64,000 nt of DNA from Erythroxylum novogranatense (lineage: Eukaryota; Streptophyta; Magnoliopsida; Malpighiales; Erythroxylaceae), in the NCBI GenBank assembly GCA_029891385.1, contig CM057225.1:11631060-11695059 (forward strand), read 5' to 3'. Position 1 is the first letter of the stretch; every line of letters starts with the position of its first letter. This document shows positions 23,026-34,439 of this stretch, one piece after another. A model generated the notes under the pieces. The model worked only from the letters and a program-made list of their open reading frames with translations, did no database searches and was not told where the DNA came from. A program made the translations under genes and the position numbers.

Positions 23026-23970
23026 ATCTTCTTATGTGTTTTGTATCGTCTGTCTTCTGCTTTTTCTGCCTTTTTGCTTCTTCTATCTTTTTGCTTTTTT
23101 TGCCTTTTTTGCTTCTTCTTAGTTTGGCTTCTTCTGATTTTTGCTTCTTCTTAGTTTTGTTTCGTCTAACTTTTGTTTCTTCTTAGTTTTGCTTCATCTG
23201 ACTTTTGCTTCTTTTTAGTTTTTCTTCGTCTGCCTTTTGCTTCTTCTTAGTTTGGCTTCTTCTGATTTTTGCTTCTTCTTAGTTTTGCTTCGTCTGCCTT
23301 TTGCTTCTTCTTAGTTTTGTTTCGTCTAACTTTTGTTTCTTCTTAGTTTTACTTCGTCTGCCTTTTGCTTCTTATTAGTTTTGCTTCTTTTGACTTTTGC
23401 TTCTTCTTAGTTTTGCTTCATTTGCCTTTTGTTTCTTCTTAATTTTGCTTCTTCTTAGTTTTGTTTCGTCTGCCTTTTGTTTCTTTTTAGTTTTGCTTCT
23501 TCTGACTTTTGTTTCTTTTGAGTTTTACTTCATCTGTCTTTTGCTTCTTCTAAGTTTCACTTCTTCTGTCTTTTACTTGTTTTGTGTTTTGCTCCTTCGA
23601 TTTTTTGCTTCTTCTATGATGATGCCATCTCCTTCTGTGTTTCCTTTGTGATGATGTCATCTACTTTTGTGTTTTGTATTGTTTTTGTTTTGTTTCTTCT
23701 GTCTTTTTGCTTCTTTTGCCTTTTCACTTCTTCTGTGTTTTGCATCTTCTGTCTTTTACTTCTTCTGTTTTTTGCTTTTTTTGTGTTTTGCTGACTCGTC
23801 TTCTTCTGTGTTCTGCTGACGTGCTTTCTTCTGTGTTTTGTTGACGTGTATTCTTTTGTGTTTTGCTCCTTCTGTTTTTCGTTTATTCTGTGTTTTGTTG
23901 TCTTCTGTCTTTTTGCTTCTTTTGTCTTTTCGCTTCTTTGTACCAATTTTCTGTTCCATTTTTGATCCCT
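22840..23970 (+). repeat. Pyrimidine-rich minisatellite in the solo LTR
   Basis: The plus strand is strongly T/C-rich, built of variants of TTTTGCTTCTTCTTAGTTT and GCTTCGTCTGCCTTTTGC repeated dozens of times. Open frames here translate to Leu/Phe/Cys-rich or, on the other strand, Lys/Arg/Gln-rich repeats and are by-products of the repeat. The other family A copy at 57350-57500 has only a short version, so this is an expansion. Confidence 0.85.
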
Positions 23971-25102
23971 CAAAAGATGGAATTTGTCTTCAAGGTCTTT
24001 ATAAAAGTTGTACCTCTTGAAGTCCTCTTTCAAACCTTTTAAAGAACACTTAAATTCAATATATGTAGAGAAAGTTATGATAATTGTAATACATCTTCTG
24101 TGTTACTATTCATAAACTTCTTTTGGGTTATTATTCATCTTATATCTTCTGTTCCATTTTTTATCCTTCAGAAGATGGAATTTTTTTTCTAAGTCTTCAT
24201 AAAAGTTGTAGCTCTTGAAGTCTTCTTTCAAATCATCAAAAAAACATCTTAATGTGATATCCGTAGGGAAAGTTATAGCAATTTTTCCACTTCTTTTGCT
24301 TTTTCCATTCGTCTGCTTTTTCCTTTGGCTTCATCTAATCCTATCATCTGATCCATTTTGACCCTTCAGATGATAAAAATCTGACCTCAAGGTTTTCTTC
24401 AAATTTGTATATTTCAAATTTATCTTTGGAATTATCCTAAGATGATCTTAATCCAACATCTCTAGTGAGAGTTATGCCATTGGTCTTGAAATAAGTTCAA
24501 TATGAGTGAGGACCAAATCTTGTTTGCTTCGTTCGGCCATAATTTGTCTGTCCCACCTCCAAATGAAGTGATTCTTGAACCTTTGGATTTCCAACACTTT
24601 TCTTTTTGCATCTTCATTGAAGGTCATAGTTTTTGGTGTTGATTTGAAAAATATGTATTAAATCAAGTAAGGGTATCGATTGGAAGAGTAGGAATCAGAT
24701 ATTTTACTGAACATGCTTCAGTGTTTCATGATTTCTAGATCAGTAGAGCTCCGAATAAGATGATTCTTATTTCAAGATAAACTAGAGACATGGACCTACA
24801 AATGGTATGAAGAAGTTGAAATCTAATTCACTTTCTAAGATGTTTAAATTTTGGATAGAACTTGTGTACAGTATACTAATTTGGACAAGAGCAGTCCAAA
24901 AATATTTGAAGTGTATCTTTCGAATCACTGAACCAAATGGATTGATTTTGGTGTCATTGGAAACTTAGGGCAAGGGAGAACACTTTTCTAGAAGAAAGCG
25001 TTATGTCAGAATATTCAAGGATGTTTTTGGCAAGACACTTAAGTATAAAAGACATATGGCATAAATGAAGGGCATAATTGGGAGAAGAAGTGTTGTCTTG
25101 CT

Positions 25103-25110
25103 TATAAAAG
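25103..25110 (+). promoter_or_regulatory. TATA box of family A LTR copy 2
   Basis: TATAAAAG, at the position collinear with the TATA element at 58124-58130 in the other forward copy. Confidence 0.5.
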
Positions 25111-26599
25111 TAGAAGAGAATAACGAAATGGGAAAAAATGAGAGAAAGAAGAGAAATTAAGCTAGGGTTTCAATTTCCTTAGCCTATAAGAGAGATTTTG
25201 AGGTTGTTCAAGAAGAGAAAAAGGTAGAGGAAGAGAAGAGCTTCCATTTGAGCCAAGAATCTCTTCATTTGGTGAAGAACCAAAGGGATCGAAAATACAT
25301 TCTTAACAAGTCTATAAGCAAGGAAATCAAGGTGGGTACATGTTTATAATAGAGTAAATAAACCACTACTATTTTTCTTTAAAGCAAAGAAGTTTACTGA
25401 TTTCAATTGCATCATAAGTTTTGCATCTTTTGCTTTTGCATGATTTGTGAAATATGTTATATGTTTACTACATGAATTGTGTAATGGTTTATAAAAAGAT
25501 TTTTTAAGTGATTTTTGAAAAGAATAGCAAGTTTATGAAATCAAGTTTTGAAAGCGCATATGAAATATTATATGCTCATGAAACTCAAGTTTTTAAGAAG
25601 TGTCATTTTGGGCAACACAAGTTTACAAGTCATGATATATGTGTTACATGAGTTTATGATGATCCCTCAAGAAATGTCACGTGCACGTTGACCAAGTTAA
25701 AGGCTTCCCCTGCCTACTCACTAGTGTCATGAAGCTCCTTCATAGACTCCCATAAGTTCACGACTACGCAAAACCATTTTGTGGGATTGTGCTAGTATAT
25801 TTTGTTCACGGTTACACAGGACCCTTAGGGGAAATGTATAGTACATTCTATTTTGGATCCACCCAAACCATTTTGAAGTGATTATATGTTTATGATTTGT
25901 GAATAAGTTGAAAAATGCATAAATTGTGTTGTTTGTGTTTTCGATTACTTTACAAGACAAGAATTTTGAGAAACATGTATTTTATGGACTCAATGAAAGT
26001 TTTCTATGGCAAGTAAAATGGTTTCAAAGGTTTTTGTTTATCTCTTTATTATAAATAGTTATCCACGAGCTTTCAAGCTCACCTCCTTCCTGTCCTCACC
26101 TCCAGGTTAAGAGCAAGAGATGGAGTGAAAGAGAGTCAAGGCATCACTCCCAATTTGCTTATGTTGTATATTGAGTTAGTTTTGGGAAACACAAGGCTTT
26201 AGTCATTTTTCAAGAATCTGTAGTTCATGTAACATTTGTATTTTGAGATTTCGGATTATGTTGTAGTGTGGCTTGAAAGGCCATTATAGCTTTGTAAAAC
26301 CCTTTGTTTTGAGGGTATTGAAATGTGAATGATGAAAATTAGTTGTATGTAATCTATTAAAGAGTATGATGAAGTAAAGATATGACAGTCTTATAATTTT
26401 TCCACTAGAGTTGGACTTCACTTTCAGAAATAGGATCCAACATTAAAGTAATAAGTTTATTTGACGTTTGATTGTCATGGACACGCCACCCTTGTGGGAT
26501 GATGCCATAGGGGATTTTTTGGAAATAACCTTATCGGATAATACGTTCAAGGCTTTATGGCTTTCCGCAAGGGTTGGGTTCCTCAAGCAGGGCCCAACA

Positions 26600-27135
26600 T
26601 AAATATCCCTCGAAAATCCATCCGTGTCAACACAAAAAGAGTAGGGAAAACCTAAGCCATTTACCACTCTATTTGCTCTCTGACCACAAATTCTTGGTTC
26701 AACCAAAAGCACCATAAAAGGCTTATGAATCTTTGATAAGTTCTATAAAATAGGCTTGAAGGTCTTACCCCCAGCCACTTGGCAATTCCATACGAGAATC
26801 GACATAAGATAGAAACAAACAAAGATGAGTGACCCTCATTAAACTTGAGGACCTACCCCACCAATAATCTGACCACCTGAGGTGTGAATATCCTACGTTT
26901 GAGGTATAATCTCCATCTGAGAATCGTGAGATATCTCATCATCATGCTTATCCTTCCCAGTAATATTCAAGTCTGGGGGTTTTGGAGGTGTTTTAGCATA
27001 CCTGCTTACTAGATTTTACACATTGTTACCAACAACCTTCTCCACCTCATCCACTTGATCGCCACACTCCATATCATCTTCATCATGTAAAACAAAATTC
27101 ACATCCTTAACGACCACATCCTTGTAAGAAGAGAT
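26600..27135 (-). pseudogene. L1-type LINE ORF2 start (endonuclease N terminus)
   Basis: ATG at 26803-26805 on the minus strand begins MSILVWNCQ, the standard start of plant LINE ORF2 (usual form MNILVWNCRG). LVEPRICGQRANRV and LGFPYSFCVDTDGFS follow, after which the solo LTR interrupts. One in-frame stop follows the N-terminal motif. The stretch 26806-27135 is the ORF1 tail and linker. Its right end is the target duplication gagat (27131-27135) of the Copia insertion. Confidence 0.8.
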
Positions 27136-27204
27136 TGTTAAGTCAACATGGCTTTACATAAATATGATTTTGATGTATAACAAAAGGAGTTCAAATACAA
27201 AGAA

Positions 27205-27430
27205 AAACAAAAGCAGACGCAAATGCAAAGCAGACGCAGACGCAAATACAAAGAAGACGCAGACGCAAATGCAAAGCAGACGCAGATGCAAATGCAAAGC
27301 AGACGCAGACGCAAATGCAAAGCAGCACAGACGCAAATACAAAGCAGACACAGACGCAAATGCAAAGCAGAAACAGACGTAAATGCAAAGCAGACGCAGA
27401 CGTAAATACAAAAGCAGACGCAGATGCAGA
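27205..27430 (+). repeat. Minisatellite CAGACGCAAATGCAAAG in the LTR
   Basis: About ten imperfect copies of an 18-24 base unit built from GCAGACGCAGACGCAAATGC and AAAGCAGACGC. The right LTR carries the equivalent array at 35710-35910 with a different unit order. Open frames on both strands here are repeat by-products. Confidence 0.85.
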
Positions 27431-27546
27431 AAAGAAGAAGACGCAAGATTCAGTTCGAGTTAGTTACAGAACTCAACTGATTAACTGTTTCTTTAAAGAT
27501 TCAAGATTCAAGATTCAAGAATCAAGAAGCAGTTGAAGACGAAGGC

Positions 27547-27553
27547 TATAAAT
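27547..27553 (+). promoter_or_regulatory. TATA box of Copia 2 LTR
   Basis: CTATAAATAC lies in the middle of the LTR, the expected U3/R boundary region. The identical element is at about 36024-36033 in the right LTR. Confidence 0.65.
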
Positions 27554-28131
27554 ACAAGTCGAAGTCGAAGATTGCAAAGTTACAGAAACTTACGGAAAGT
27601 TACACAAAACAGTTTCACAAAGAGCTACGAGATACTTTACGAAATAGTGAAAAAAATACTTCGTGAGAAAAGTGATTTAGCTGAGTGCTATTATTTCGTA
27701 ATAAGTGTTCAAATATTTTTCGAGAAGAAAAGTTATGCAGATAGCCTACTGAGGCTAAGTGTGAAAGAATCTTGGTTGTAGAGACCAAGAGGCTCGTGGA
27801 AAGAATACTTGTAACGTTTGAAGAGATAGTGAAATCTCGTAAGAAACTCGACGACCGGACGTAGCCCTTGTTTGGGGTCAACTAGGATAAATCTTCGTGT
27901 CTACCACTCTTACTCTATCTCTATTTCGGTTTCAAATTTTATCATTACTTACTTTTTATATACATGATTGAAGAGTTTGATTAATCGAATCTATAAAATT
28001 TCGTAAAGAATTTTATTTCTAACAAATAGTTCGAAAAGATTTATAAAAGGGAATACACAATTCAACCCCCCCTTCTAGTGCATTCTAATATCGTTTTTCT
28101 AAGTGCTGTATTAACGTGTGATTCACTTCAA

Positions 28132-28145
28132 TTGGTATTAAAGCA
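28132..28145 (+). promoter_or_regulatory. Primer binding site of Copia element 2
   Basis: TTGGTATTAAAGCA lies one base after the LTR end. It differs by few bases from the initiator-tRNA-Met primer site TTGGTATCAGAGCA. Confidence 0.75.
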
Positions 28146-28187
28146 AGGTATCCAAGAATCACTTTGGCAAAGTGTGGATTAAAGATA

Positions 28188-29286
28188 ATGGCGGAGTCAC
28201 ATGTATACATCGCTGAAGGAGCCTCAGTCACTAGACCTCCAGCATTCAACGGAGAAGACTATCACTACTAGAAAGATAGGATGCGGCTATTCATCGAATC
28301 TACACATGTCGACCTTTGGGACGTAATAGAGAACGGACCTTATACACCTGTAAATGAAGAAGGCAATTCTATTCCACGGAATGATGGACGGTGATCGAAA
28401 GCAAGAATACGATTAAATTCAAAGCTAAATTTTTCTTGACGTGTGCCCTAAGCAGAGCGAGTACGATAAAGTCCACAGGCCATATAATTTGCAAAAGAAA
28501 TGTGGGACACACTGTCCATTGTTCACGAAGGCACAAGCCAAGTTAAAGAATCCAAGATAAGTATTATTGTGCATCAATATGAACTTTTCAGGATGGAAGA
28601 TGAAGAATCTATTGATCAAATATTTGGAAGATTTCAAACAATTGTCAATGGATTGAAAGCTCTTAGAAGGACATACAACAATCAAGATCATGTTCGAAAG
28701 ATTCTAAGAAGTCTTCCTAAGAGATGGAGACCTAAAGTTACTGCGGTGCAAGAAGCCAAAGACTTGAGTGTGTTAAAGCTGGATGAGTTGCTGGGATCCT
28801 TGAAGATTCATGAAGTTGAACTCAACGCTGAAGACAAGCCCAAGCGGGACAAGTCAATAGCACTGAAGGCCGGAAAGAAGAATCATAAGACTCAGAGAAG
28901 GAGGAAGTTATCAAAGGCGTTGAAACTTGAAGAATCAAAGGATGACAACTCCAGCCAATCAGAATCAGAGTCAAGTGATGAAGATGACGAATTATCTTTC
29001 ATCTCTAGAAAGATAAGACGCATGTGGAAGAAGAAATTCAGAGGGAACCGTACATTCGTAAAGAATGGGAAAGATGAAGCTAAACCGAGAAGTCTTCTAT
29101 TATACGCTACGAAAGTGCAATCACCGACACTATAAGTCCGAATGTCCTACTCTCAAGAAGAAACCAAAGAAGAGTAGAAGGCAAGAAAAGAATGATGGCA
29201 ACTTGGGAGGACCTAGATTCATCCGAATCGACATGTGTTCCGAGTCATCGAACATGCAAACATCTCACGATGGCCGAGGAAGATAG
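28188..29286 (+). pseudogene. Copia element 2 gag
   Basis: ATG 28188-28190 begins MAESHVYIAEGASVTRPPAF and NGEDYHY, then a Trp codon has become TAG. A frameshift near 28400 follows. The main frame (28500-29135) reads WDTLSIVHEGTSQVKESK, then MEDEESIDQIFGRF and RKILRSLPKRW, the usual UBN2 gag core. An acidic Ser-rich stretch and a degenerate zinc knuckle (HYKSEC, near 29130, in the next frame) end it. It is the RNA-binding particle protein of the family, here broken in at least three places. Confidence 0.85.
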
Positions 29287-29379
29287 TGATGAGGAGGTAA
29301 AATCGACTACGATAATTTGTATGATGCTTACTCGTAACTATTAGAAGATTCTCATGCTATTCTGAAATAGTACAAGCTG

Positions 29380-29901
29380 TTGAAGAAAAAGTATGCAGAG
29401 AATATTAGACATACTGAGGTAATAGAGAGAGAAAATATCTGTCTAAAGAAACAATTAGAAGATAAAAAGAAAGTTGTAGACAGATCAGAAGAGATCAATC
29501 AGCTTAAACTTAGGATTAAGAACTTATCAGTTGATTTAGCTACTTTCACAGAAAGTACAAAGAAAATGAATGAAATGCTTGAAAAATGTAGACATCCGAG
29601 TGATAAGACTGGATTAGGGTTTACAGGAAACAAGATTCAGTCACATAAAAAATCTATCTTTCAAAAAGGAAATTATAAGATATTTCATCAACGTCCTAGT
29701 TACATGCATCAAAACTCACATCACATGCATACTACTAACCGTAAAGGACTCAAGAAAATTTGGGTACCAAAAAATAAAATAGTTTCTCCTGTAGATATCC
29801 TTCCTTGGAAGATACGGCAAGCACCATTGGTATTTAGACAGTGGATGCTCGCGACACATGACGGGAAGAAAGTCTATGTTCCTAGACCTTCAAAGATATA
29901 A
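29380..29901 (+). pseudogene. Copia element 2 gag-pol linker (coiled coil)
   Basis: An open stretch of 173 codons contains a heptad-rich region (residues about 15-75; QLKLRIKNLSVDLATFTES) and the SIRE-type motif KGLKKIWVPKNK, matching KKIWVIKG in the other Copia. Its last 30 codons are out of frame with the protease, which continues in the +1 frame. A frameshift near 29820 therefore separates the two. Confidence 0.7.
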
Positions 29902-30030
29902 GAAGGAGGATCAAGAACTTCGGAGACAACCAATGAGGCAAAATTATTGGAATCGGGAAAATAGGTAAAGATTCTTTTGCATCCATAAATAATGTATTGC
30001 TTGTTGATGGTCCAAGCATAACTTGATTAG
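29825..30030 (+). pseudogene. Copia element 2 aspartic protease
   Basis: Read in the frame shifted relative to the upstream linker, the sequence gives WYLDSGCSRHMTGRKSMF, with the DSG active site. FGDNQ-stop-GKIIGIGK and NNVLLVDG follow. The in-frame stop and the upstream frameshift make it inactive. Confidence 0.85.
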
Positions 30031-30081
30031 CGTCGACCAATTGTGTGATTCGGTTTCACAGATTACATTCAATCAAAATCT

Positions 30082-30830
30082 TTGCGAAGTCGAAACAAAG
30101 ATGGGTCTATACTTTTCTCTGCCAAGAGAAGAAACAATCTTTACAAAATTAATTTAGAAGATTTTCAAAGTCAAAATATTTCATGTTTTCTATCTTCTGA
30201 AGAAGAAAGACTAATCTGGCATAAAAAGCTAGGTCATGTCTCTTTGAAACAAATTTCAAAATTGGCAAAACATGATTTAGTAAGAGGTTTGCCAAAAATA
30301 AGTTTTGACAAAGAATTTTTTTGTAAAAATTGTTTGAAAGGAAAACAAGTTAAAACCTCTTTTTCTTCTAAAAGTTTTGTAACCTCATCGAGACCTTTAG
30401 AATTGTTACATATGGATTTATTTGGTCCAACAAGGACAATAAGCCTTGGCAGAAAGAAATATGGACTTGTTATTGTTGATGACTTTACTCGATTTTGTTG
30501 GATATTATTTTTATCACATAAAGATGAGTCTTTTAAGTGCTTAAGAACCTTATCCAGAAAGTTGCAGAATGAAAAAGGAATGTCCATAGCCGAGATCGGG
30601 AGTGACCATGGTGGAGAGTTTAAAATGAGAAGTTCGAATATTCGTGAAGAGAATAAAATTTCCACAACTTCTCCCTAGAACTCCACAATGAATGGAGTTG
30701 TTGAAAGGAAGAATAGGACGATTCAAGAGATGGCAAGAACCATACTATGTGAGATGAATCTTCCTAAGTATTTCAAGGAAGTCAGAATACAAAGATGCTA
30801 TATTCATAATAGAATTCATTGCGACCCATG
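30082..30830 (+). pseudogene. Copia element 2 GAG_pre-integrase and integrase
   Basis: Zinc-binding HHCC: IWHKKLGHVSL and FFCKNCLKGKQ. The catalytic core follows: HMDLFGPTRT (first Asp), a VDDFTRF segment, GSDHGGEF (second Asp), then NGVVERKNRTIQEMART (Glu). A stop (TAG, 30676-30678) lies between the second Asp and the Glu, and further breaks follow after 30780. The reaction in the family is insertion of element cDNA into the host genome. Confidence 0.9.
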
Positions 30831-30969
30831 TTGAAGAAAACTCCTTATGAGTTATGGAATGGAAGAAGACCAAGCATATCTTACTTTCATCCATTCGGTG
30901 CAAATGTTCCATTTGAATACAAAACAATTTGTTGGATAAATTGATTTGAAGACCTATCCAGAATCTTTC

Positions 30970-32307
30970 TAGGCTACTCATCATCGTCTAAGGCATTTCG
31001 AGTTTACAACCTTACTTCAAAGACTGTTGAAGAGACGATCTATGTCAAGTTTGATGATAGTTCTCAACCCCATAAGGAAGATGACATGGAAAATGAAGGT
31101 CCTTCAAAGAACTTAGATGATACTACAGAAACTCCTTCATCAGACACTCATGAGAACAAAATTGAAGATATTCCAGAAACTATTGTACTAAGACGAGATT
31201 GGAAGTATAAAAGCTCTCATCCAGAAGAGTTAATTATCGGTGAGACCTCAGAAGGAGTTAGAACAAGGTCCAGATTTAGAAGAGAAGCTAATGTAGCTTT
31301 TATCTCTGAAGTAGAGCCTAAAAAGGTTGAGGAAGCTGTTCAAGACGAAGCTTGGGTGTTAGCCATACAAGAGGAGCTGAATCAATTTACTAGGAATAAC
31401 GTCTGGTCCTTAGTTCCAAAACCTCTTAAGAAATCCATTATAGGAACCAGATTGGTTTTTAAGAATAAGTTAGACTAATCAAAGTAGTAAGTCGTAATAA
31501 GGCTAGATTAGTAGCACAAGGCTATAATCAGCAGAAGGAATAGACTACAATGAAACATATGCTCCAAAGAGCGAGACTTGAAGCTATAAAGATTTTGTTG
31601 GCATATGCAATCTGCCATGACATAAAGTCATTTCGGATGGATGTTAAGAGTGCATTTCGAATGGCTTTATAGATGAAGAGGTGTATGTGAAACAACCACG
31701 GCTTCAAGATGTTAAAAATCCAGACTATGTCTATAGACTTCACAAAGCCTTATACGGGCTGAAGCAAGCTCCTAGAGCTTGGTATGATCGTCTGAGTACC
31801 TTTTTAATAGAAAATGGTTTCAGTAGAGGTCAAGTTGATAAGACGCTCTTTAGGAAGAAGTTTCAGAATGATTTTATCTTAGTACAGATCTACGTTGATG
31901 ATATCATTTTTTGTGCTACTTCAAAAGAGTTGTGTTTAAAGCTTGAGAGGCTAATGAAGAAAGAGTTTGAAATGAGTATGATGGGTGAGTTAAAGTTCTT
32001 TCTTGGGTTGCAAGTTAAGCAAACTGAAGAGAAGATCTTCATTCATCAACAAAAGTATGTGAAAGAGTTGTTGAATAAGTTTGATATGAATAATGTGAAG
32101 CCTATGGCAACTCCGATGCATCCTTCAAACCTTTTTGTGAAAGACGAACTTGGTAAGAAGGTGGATCAAACCCTATATAGAGGGATGATCGGTTCTTCAT
32201 TGTATCTTCTGACAAGTAGACCTGATATTTTGTTCAAGGTATGCTTGTGTGCAAGATTTCAAGTCGATCTAGAGAGTCTCATTTTATTGTTGTTAAAAGA
32301 ATTTTGA
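30970..32307 (+). pseudogene. Copia element 2 reverse transcriptase
   Basis: 31086-31478 holds the region before RT and its start (DEAWVLAIQEELNQFTRNNVW and GTRLVFKNKLD). 31480-31680 is frameshifted (LVAQGYNQQ and MDVKSAF can be traced in alternate frames). 31681-32304 gives VYVKQPRLQDVKNPDYVYRL, LYGLKQAPRAWYDRL and IYVDDIIF (about 31888-31911, the YVDD catalytic site), then the thumb (GELKFFLGLQVKQ). The catalytic residues survive but the frame does not. Confidence 0.92.
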
Positions 32308-32309
32308 GA

Positions 32310-32848
32310 TATCTCGCAGTACTACTGATCTTTGCTTAATGTTTGAGAAAGGTAAAGATTTCAGGTTAATTGGATATTGCGATGCGGACTATGCCGAGAG
32401 ATAGAATCGAAAGGAAAAGCACAAGTGGAGGATGTCATTTTCTTGGAGGAAATCTAGTCTCTGGTCAAGCAAGAGACAAAGCTCAATTGCACTATCAACC
32501 GTCAAGGTAATATATGCTGCAAAGAATTCTTTGCTCACAGACGTTCAGGATCAAGTATCACTTGAAGACTATTCAGTTCAAGAAGAGGAGATTCCAATCT
32601 TTGTGACAACACCAAAGGTAATTAATCTATCAAAGAATCCAATTCAGCATTCCAGAGTGAAGCATATAGAAGTCAGACATCACTTTCTGAGAGACTATGT
32701 TCAGAGAAAAGTAGTGCTTCTACAGTTCGTTGAAACAGAGCTTCAGTGGGCGGATATCTTCACTAAACCACTGAGTGAAGAACGGTTCCAGAAGATAAGA
32801 CGCAACCTTAACATGGTTATGTTAAGTGAACGGTCAGGACTAAAGTAA
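32310..32848 (+). pseudogene. Copia element 2 RNase H
   Basis: Motifs in order, across several frames: KSTSGGCHFLGG, SWSSKRQSSIALST, NPIQHSRVKHIEVRHHFLRD and WADIFTKPLSEERF. A small deletion replaces the CDN.SAI motif. It degrades the RNA strand during reverse transcription in the family; here it is frameshifted near 32400-32450. Confidence 0.85.
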
Positions 32849-33002
32849 CGTCAAAACTAACGACGTTAGTTACAGTGAGTTACAGCTGGTAACTTCTCTC
32901 ACAAGGAATATTTTTGGAGGGAAAAATCTGATTATATCGAGGTTCTTAATGATTCTAGAACTCACGAGGCTGTAATCCTACAAATAGACTGAAGGTGAAA
33001 TC

Positions 33003-33812
33003 ATGGCAGTATTTTCATCATCTCCTGACGGTTCATTTCGGCTTTACCAATTCTCTCAAAACATCTCACTCAAAAAGTTCTCCAGAAGACAGTTTTTGCT
33101 CTACACAATGGAAGCAGCTATGATTTTTGGAAGACTTGTGAACTTTGAGTCACTAAGAAGAGACGGAATGGATGTAGAACTAGAAATCATAAGAGCTGGT
33201 TGGAGGAACTTCTTCCAGACGCAAGAACCTGTGTACACAAATGAGGTATATGAGTTTTGAAAGAACGCCAGTCTAATAGACAACACTATCGTATCTTCTG
33301 TAGATAGGATATCTGTTGTTGTGACAAAGGAGCTTATAAAGAAGGTGATCGAGTGTCCATCGGTTGGTGAGAAACTGTCTACCAAGGCCGGATGGATGTC
33401 CCAAGTCGGTATGAAGGAAGAAGATATCAAGAGGCAACTATATGGCACGAATGATTCAAGGGAGAGGAAGACATCCAATTTGATTCCAAAGGCTAGGGTG
33501 CTTCACTTAATTTTATTTAATTGCATTCTACCCAGAGTCGGTTCAAGACATTTGGTGACCACTCTGGATGAACAATGTCTGTTCTACCTACTGAATCGAA
33601 ACCCCATAGATTTACCCTTCTTGATCCTTCATTACATGATTAAGGGGACAAAGGAAACAACGAGTTATCCTTATGGCATGCTTCTGAGGAGGATTTTTAA
33701 GGAATCTGGTATTCGTCTGCACCAAGGAAATAGAAGAACTGTTCCTGTAAAGAGCAAGATCGATGCATACACGATACGGCGAATGGGTCTGAGTACAGTA
33801 GACAAAGACTAA
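33003..33812 (+). pseudogene. Extra 3' ORF a of Copia element 2 (Transposase_32-like)
   Basis: ATG 33003 begins MAVFSSSPDGSF. The frame is open for 270 codons except for one TGA at 33258-33260, where a Trp (TGG) would fit. The middle reads RVLHLILFNCILPR and DLPFLILHYMIKG, parallel to LLHYAINRVIYPK and LPSLIIHMM in the 3' ORF of the other Copia element (about 5470-5350). This matches the plant Transposase_32-type domain carried 3' of pol by SIRE-like elements. Function unknown; no signal peptide or clear membrane segment is seen, so an envelope role is not supported by this copy. Confidence 0.65.
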
Positions 33813-34028
33813 GCTGACTCTTCAAGGAAGTCAAGAACTTAGGGGGAGCGTGTATTGAAGAAAACTCCCGTTTCAAGTTCTCAATCTCCAGTGAGTATCA
33901 AATCGCCTGCTGATGAACTAAGGAGAGTGCTAGGAAGACCTCTCATGAAACAGGCGAGTCCTCATCTCGAAGAAAGCCAATCCCAGAGGACATAACAAAG
34001 TGCGCCAAAAAGACGAGGAGAAAGTCTT

Positions 34029-34439
34029 TTGAACGAAGTGGTGAAGAAAGCAAAGAGATCACCAAGAATTAGGACTCTGAGGCAACAGGAAGAAAAGATT
34101 GCCAGAGAACAGAGTCGAGAAGAAACTTCTAAATCTTGTGCACCCAGAGCCACAAGATCCTTAGTCTCTATTCTGGAAGAAGATACGGCCAGAAAATCCA
34201 AAGAGACTGAGAGGAAGAGAAAATCAAAATCTAAAAGAGGAAAATCTCCAGCAAAGAAATCGGTAAGACTAACTGAAGCAGAGGCAAAGACTAAGAAGGT
34301 TAGTCGAAAGAAGACCACTTCAACTACTGAGGAAGTTAGTCAACAGAAAGAAACTATTGATGCTATTCGAAAAGGAACGGAAGCGAAGCAAAGATACGAT
34401 TCAGAAACACCTATTGCTCAACAGAGGAGCCAGAGATGA
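34029..34439 (+). pseudogene. Lys/Arg-rich ORF in the Copia 2 3' region
   Basis: A 136-codon open stretch, very basic, with KRKSKSKRGKSPAKK and KKVSRKKTTSTTEE. It resembles a disordered nuclear or nucleic-acid-binding tail. It lies between the Transposase_32-like ORF and the next ORF and overlaps the latter by ATGA (34436-34439), so the three may once have been one reading frame. No domain is recognised. Confidence 0.5.

Larger units (their letters stand above)
21817..26599 (+). mobile_element. Solo LTR, family A copy 2, inserted in the LINE endonuclease
   Basis: It ends ...CAGGGCCCAACA at 26599 and starts with a degenerate TTGGTCGACCC-like terminus at 21817. The flanks are caaat (21812-21816) and taaat (26600-26604), a 5-base target duplication with one substitution. 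Joining the flanks restores the LINE endonuclease run GFS-x-x-I-LLW across the junction, which supports these borders. The interior is collinear with the solo LTR at 55995-60363, for example 22250-22440 with 56960-57140 and 25330-25440 with 58730-58830. It is longer because of a pyrimidine-rich minisatellite at 22840-23970. Confidence 0.8.
27136..28130 (+). repeat. 5' LTR of Copia element 2
   Basis: TG...CA ends, the 5-base target duplication outside, and a near-identical partner at 35634-36624. It contains an AC/GC-rich minisatellite (27205-27430) and a TATA box (27547-27553). Confidence 0.93.

Noticed and set aside
22853..24033. Several Leu/Phe/Cys-rich and Lys/Gln-rich open frames
   Set aside because: They are translations of a pyrimidine-rich minisatellite on both strands, with no start context or domain.
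26433..26442. GGATCCAACA taken as the right end of the solo LTR
   Set aside because: Joining from 26599 (GGGCCCAACA) instead gives a target duplication and restores the LINE endonuclease motif; 26442 does neither.
27138..27446. Open frames on both strands in the Copia 5' LTR
   Set aside because: They follow the GCAGACGCAAATGC repeat and are repeated in altered form in the 3' LTR at 35636-35949.
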